Part shown: positions 27,929 through 28,906 of the stretch, one piece after another
How the letters are laid out: every line of letters starts with the position of its first letter
Position numbering within the stretch: the first letter of the stretch is position 1
IMG/VR virus record: IMGVR_UViG_3300036770_000508
Location: 1-28,906 of that record
DNA from: a virus
DNA length: 28,906 nt
Reading direction: 5' to 3' (one strand)
The notes under the pieces: generated by a model
Told to the model about the DNA's origin: nothing
The model's database searches: none
Seen by the model: the letters and a program-made list of their open reading frames with translations, nothing else
Made by a program: the position numbers and the translations under genes

Positions 27929-28906
27929 TTACAATCAGATCGCCATGCTGCAAGGGCAAGCCAACAAAGAGGCTGCCCAGCAATCGGCGTATATGTCCAA
28001 TCCGAACATATACACGCCGACAGCATCGCAAACCGTAACTTGGAACAAAACCCCGCAGTTCAACCAAGCGGGCTTTGACAAGGCGATGGCCGACTACCAA
28101 GCGCAAGTCGCTGGTGGTAACGAATTTGCCGCTGTTCCAACGCAAGAGCAGTTCACCTCTTACGTTGAACAGCCGACGATTCGCCAAGAACTGACCGGCA
28201 AAGCCAAGGACATTTTTGCCTCCCAACAGCAAGCCGAGCAGGCAATGTCGCTGCTGGGGTTGCGCGAGATTGGCGACCTTAACAAGTTCCTTGACCAAGA
28301 TTTCCAAGCCCAACTGCCGCAACTTCAGACGGCGTTGGCTAATTACGGGCAAGTTGCCCAAACCCCTGACCTGACTAAATTTGGTCAAGCGGGTGGCGTA
28401 GCCGCAGGCGCAGGCGGTGTCGTTGCAGGCGCACCGACGCCCACTAACCTGCAAACTGGATTTACCGCTGACCAAGTGCCGGGACAATTTACCCCGCAGG
28501 GTCAAGCAGGATCCAACGTCAGCGCGTTTGGGATGGCTGACACCTCGGGGTTAAACCAAGGTCAGGCGCAAGGCGGCATCGGCGCTACGGGCGCAATTAG
28601 CGGCGCACCAAACCTTGCTGGCATGGGTCAAGCAGGTACAGGCGGGGTGCAAGCCGGTGCGGGTATGCCGGGGCAAGTCAACCTTGGCGCTTACGGCCAA
28701 GCGGGCGCAAATGTTAGCCCGACCGGCGTGGCGTATGGCCCTTTTGCTGGTCAATACGGCATGGCAACGGGCGGCCCAAGCGCGTACAACCTCGGGCAAC
28801 TCAACTTGGCTGGCGTTGGCGGTGTGCAAGGCGCTCCCACGGGCGGGCAGTTTGGCACCGCAACGGGTGGCCCGGGTGGTGTGCAGTTTGGCGGCCTTGA
28901 CCTGTC
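27891..28906 (+). CDS. Internal virion protein, Gly/Gln/Ala-rich, incomplete at right edge
   Basis: Opens at ATG 27891, preceded by GGAG, and stays open to the window edge: 338 complete codons. The start is MGKSSPKPPPTPDYNQIAML, a common Pro-rich beginning for phage internal or ejected proteins. Residues about 20-160 are helical and Gln-rich (DIFASQQQAEQAMSLLGLRE). From about residue 165 the chain is low-complexity with recurring G(Q)AG, GGVQ and ATGGP units. By hand count it has about 43 Gln, roughly 31 coded by CAA and 12 by CAG. It is probably packaged in the virion and released with DNA. The 3' end lies outside the window. Confidence 0.75.
   Translation, partial: MGKSSPKPPPTPDYNQIAMLQGQANKEAAQQSAYMSNPNIYTPTASQTVTWNKTPQFNQAGFDKAMADYQAQVAGGNEFAAVPTQEQFTSYVEQPTIRQELTGKAKDIFASQQQAEQAMSLLGLREIGDLNKFLDQDFQAQLPQLQTALANYGQVAQTPDLTKFGQAGGVAAGAGGVVAGAPTPTNLQTGFTADQVPGQFTPQGQAGSNVSAFGMADTSGLNQGQAQGGIGATGAISGAPNLAGMGQAGTGGVQAGAGMPGQVNLGAYGQAGANVSPTGVAYGPFAGQYGMATGGPSAYNLGQLNLAGVGGVQGAPTGGQFGTATGGPGGVQFGGLDL

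Overview
The window is a 28.9 kb stretch of a tailed double-stranded DNA phage. It is most likely a podovirus-like phage of a Gram-negative bacterium, probably a proteobacterium. This rests on the packaging and head genes (small and large terminase, portal, scaffold, major capsid protein), P22-type adaptor and nozzle-like tail proteins, a self-cleaving tail fibre, and a lysis cassette with a GTA-type three-helix holin and a GH24 lysozyme. Ribosomal, housekeeping and integrase genes are absent, so nothing points to a flanking bacterial chromosome. No DNA polymerase, helicase or spanin was recognised. The coding sequence that runs off the right edge and the one that enters at the left edge suggest the genome continues outside the window.

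Layout from left to right. (1) 1-5042, rightward: the end of a virion gene, a 1092-residue tail fibre with a peptidase S74 chaperone, three small proteins, a holin and an endolysin. (2) 5036-9258, leftward: a tightly tiled early-type operon in which nearly every gene overlaps the next. It encodes an ERF annealing protein, an SSB-like protein, a candidate PD-(D/E)XK nuclease, a glycosyltransferase, a NinB-like protein, a YbcO/DUF1364 nuclease and several small proteins. Three of these (24, 37 and 40 codons) are very small but carry good ribosome-binding sites. The operon ends in a tRNA-Gln(UUG). (3) 9300-9340: a nearly mirror-symmetric pair of overlapping divergent promoters around a TTGACA-N5-TGTCAA palindrome. 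(4) 9349-12043, rightward: a small HTH repressor candidate, a cytosine-C5 DNA methyltransferase, a basic small protein, a structured and probably non-coding segment (about 10974-11330), a small protein and a VRR-NUC nuclease. (5) 12021-12689, leftward: a second glycosyltransferase. It is head-to-head with a SAM methyltransferase that opens the long rightward late region. (6) 12701-28906, rightward: accessory proteins, a large polyvalent protein with a small gene nested in another frame, terminase, portal, scaffold, capsid, head-to-tail and tail proteins, a GNAT-like protein and an incomplete Gly/Gln/Ala-rich internal protein.

How the parts fit. The symmetric promoter pair probably sets the balance between leftward recombination and replication genes and rightward repressor and methyltransferase genes. 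The late block builds the particle and the left-end block supplies the fibre and lysis functions. The least explained parts are the structured region between the methyltransferase and the gene at 11352, the palindromic promoter switch, and the nested gene at 14531-14731. Functional calls come from reading motifs and gene order by eye; no database search was run.
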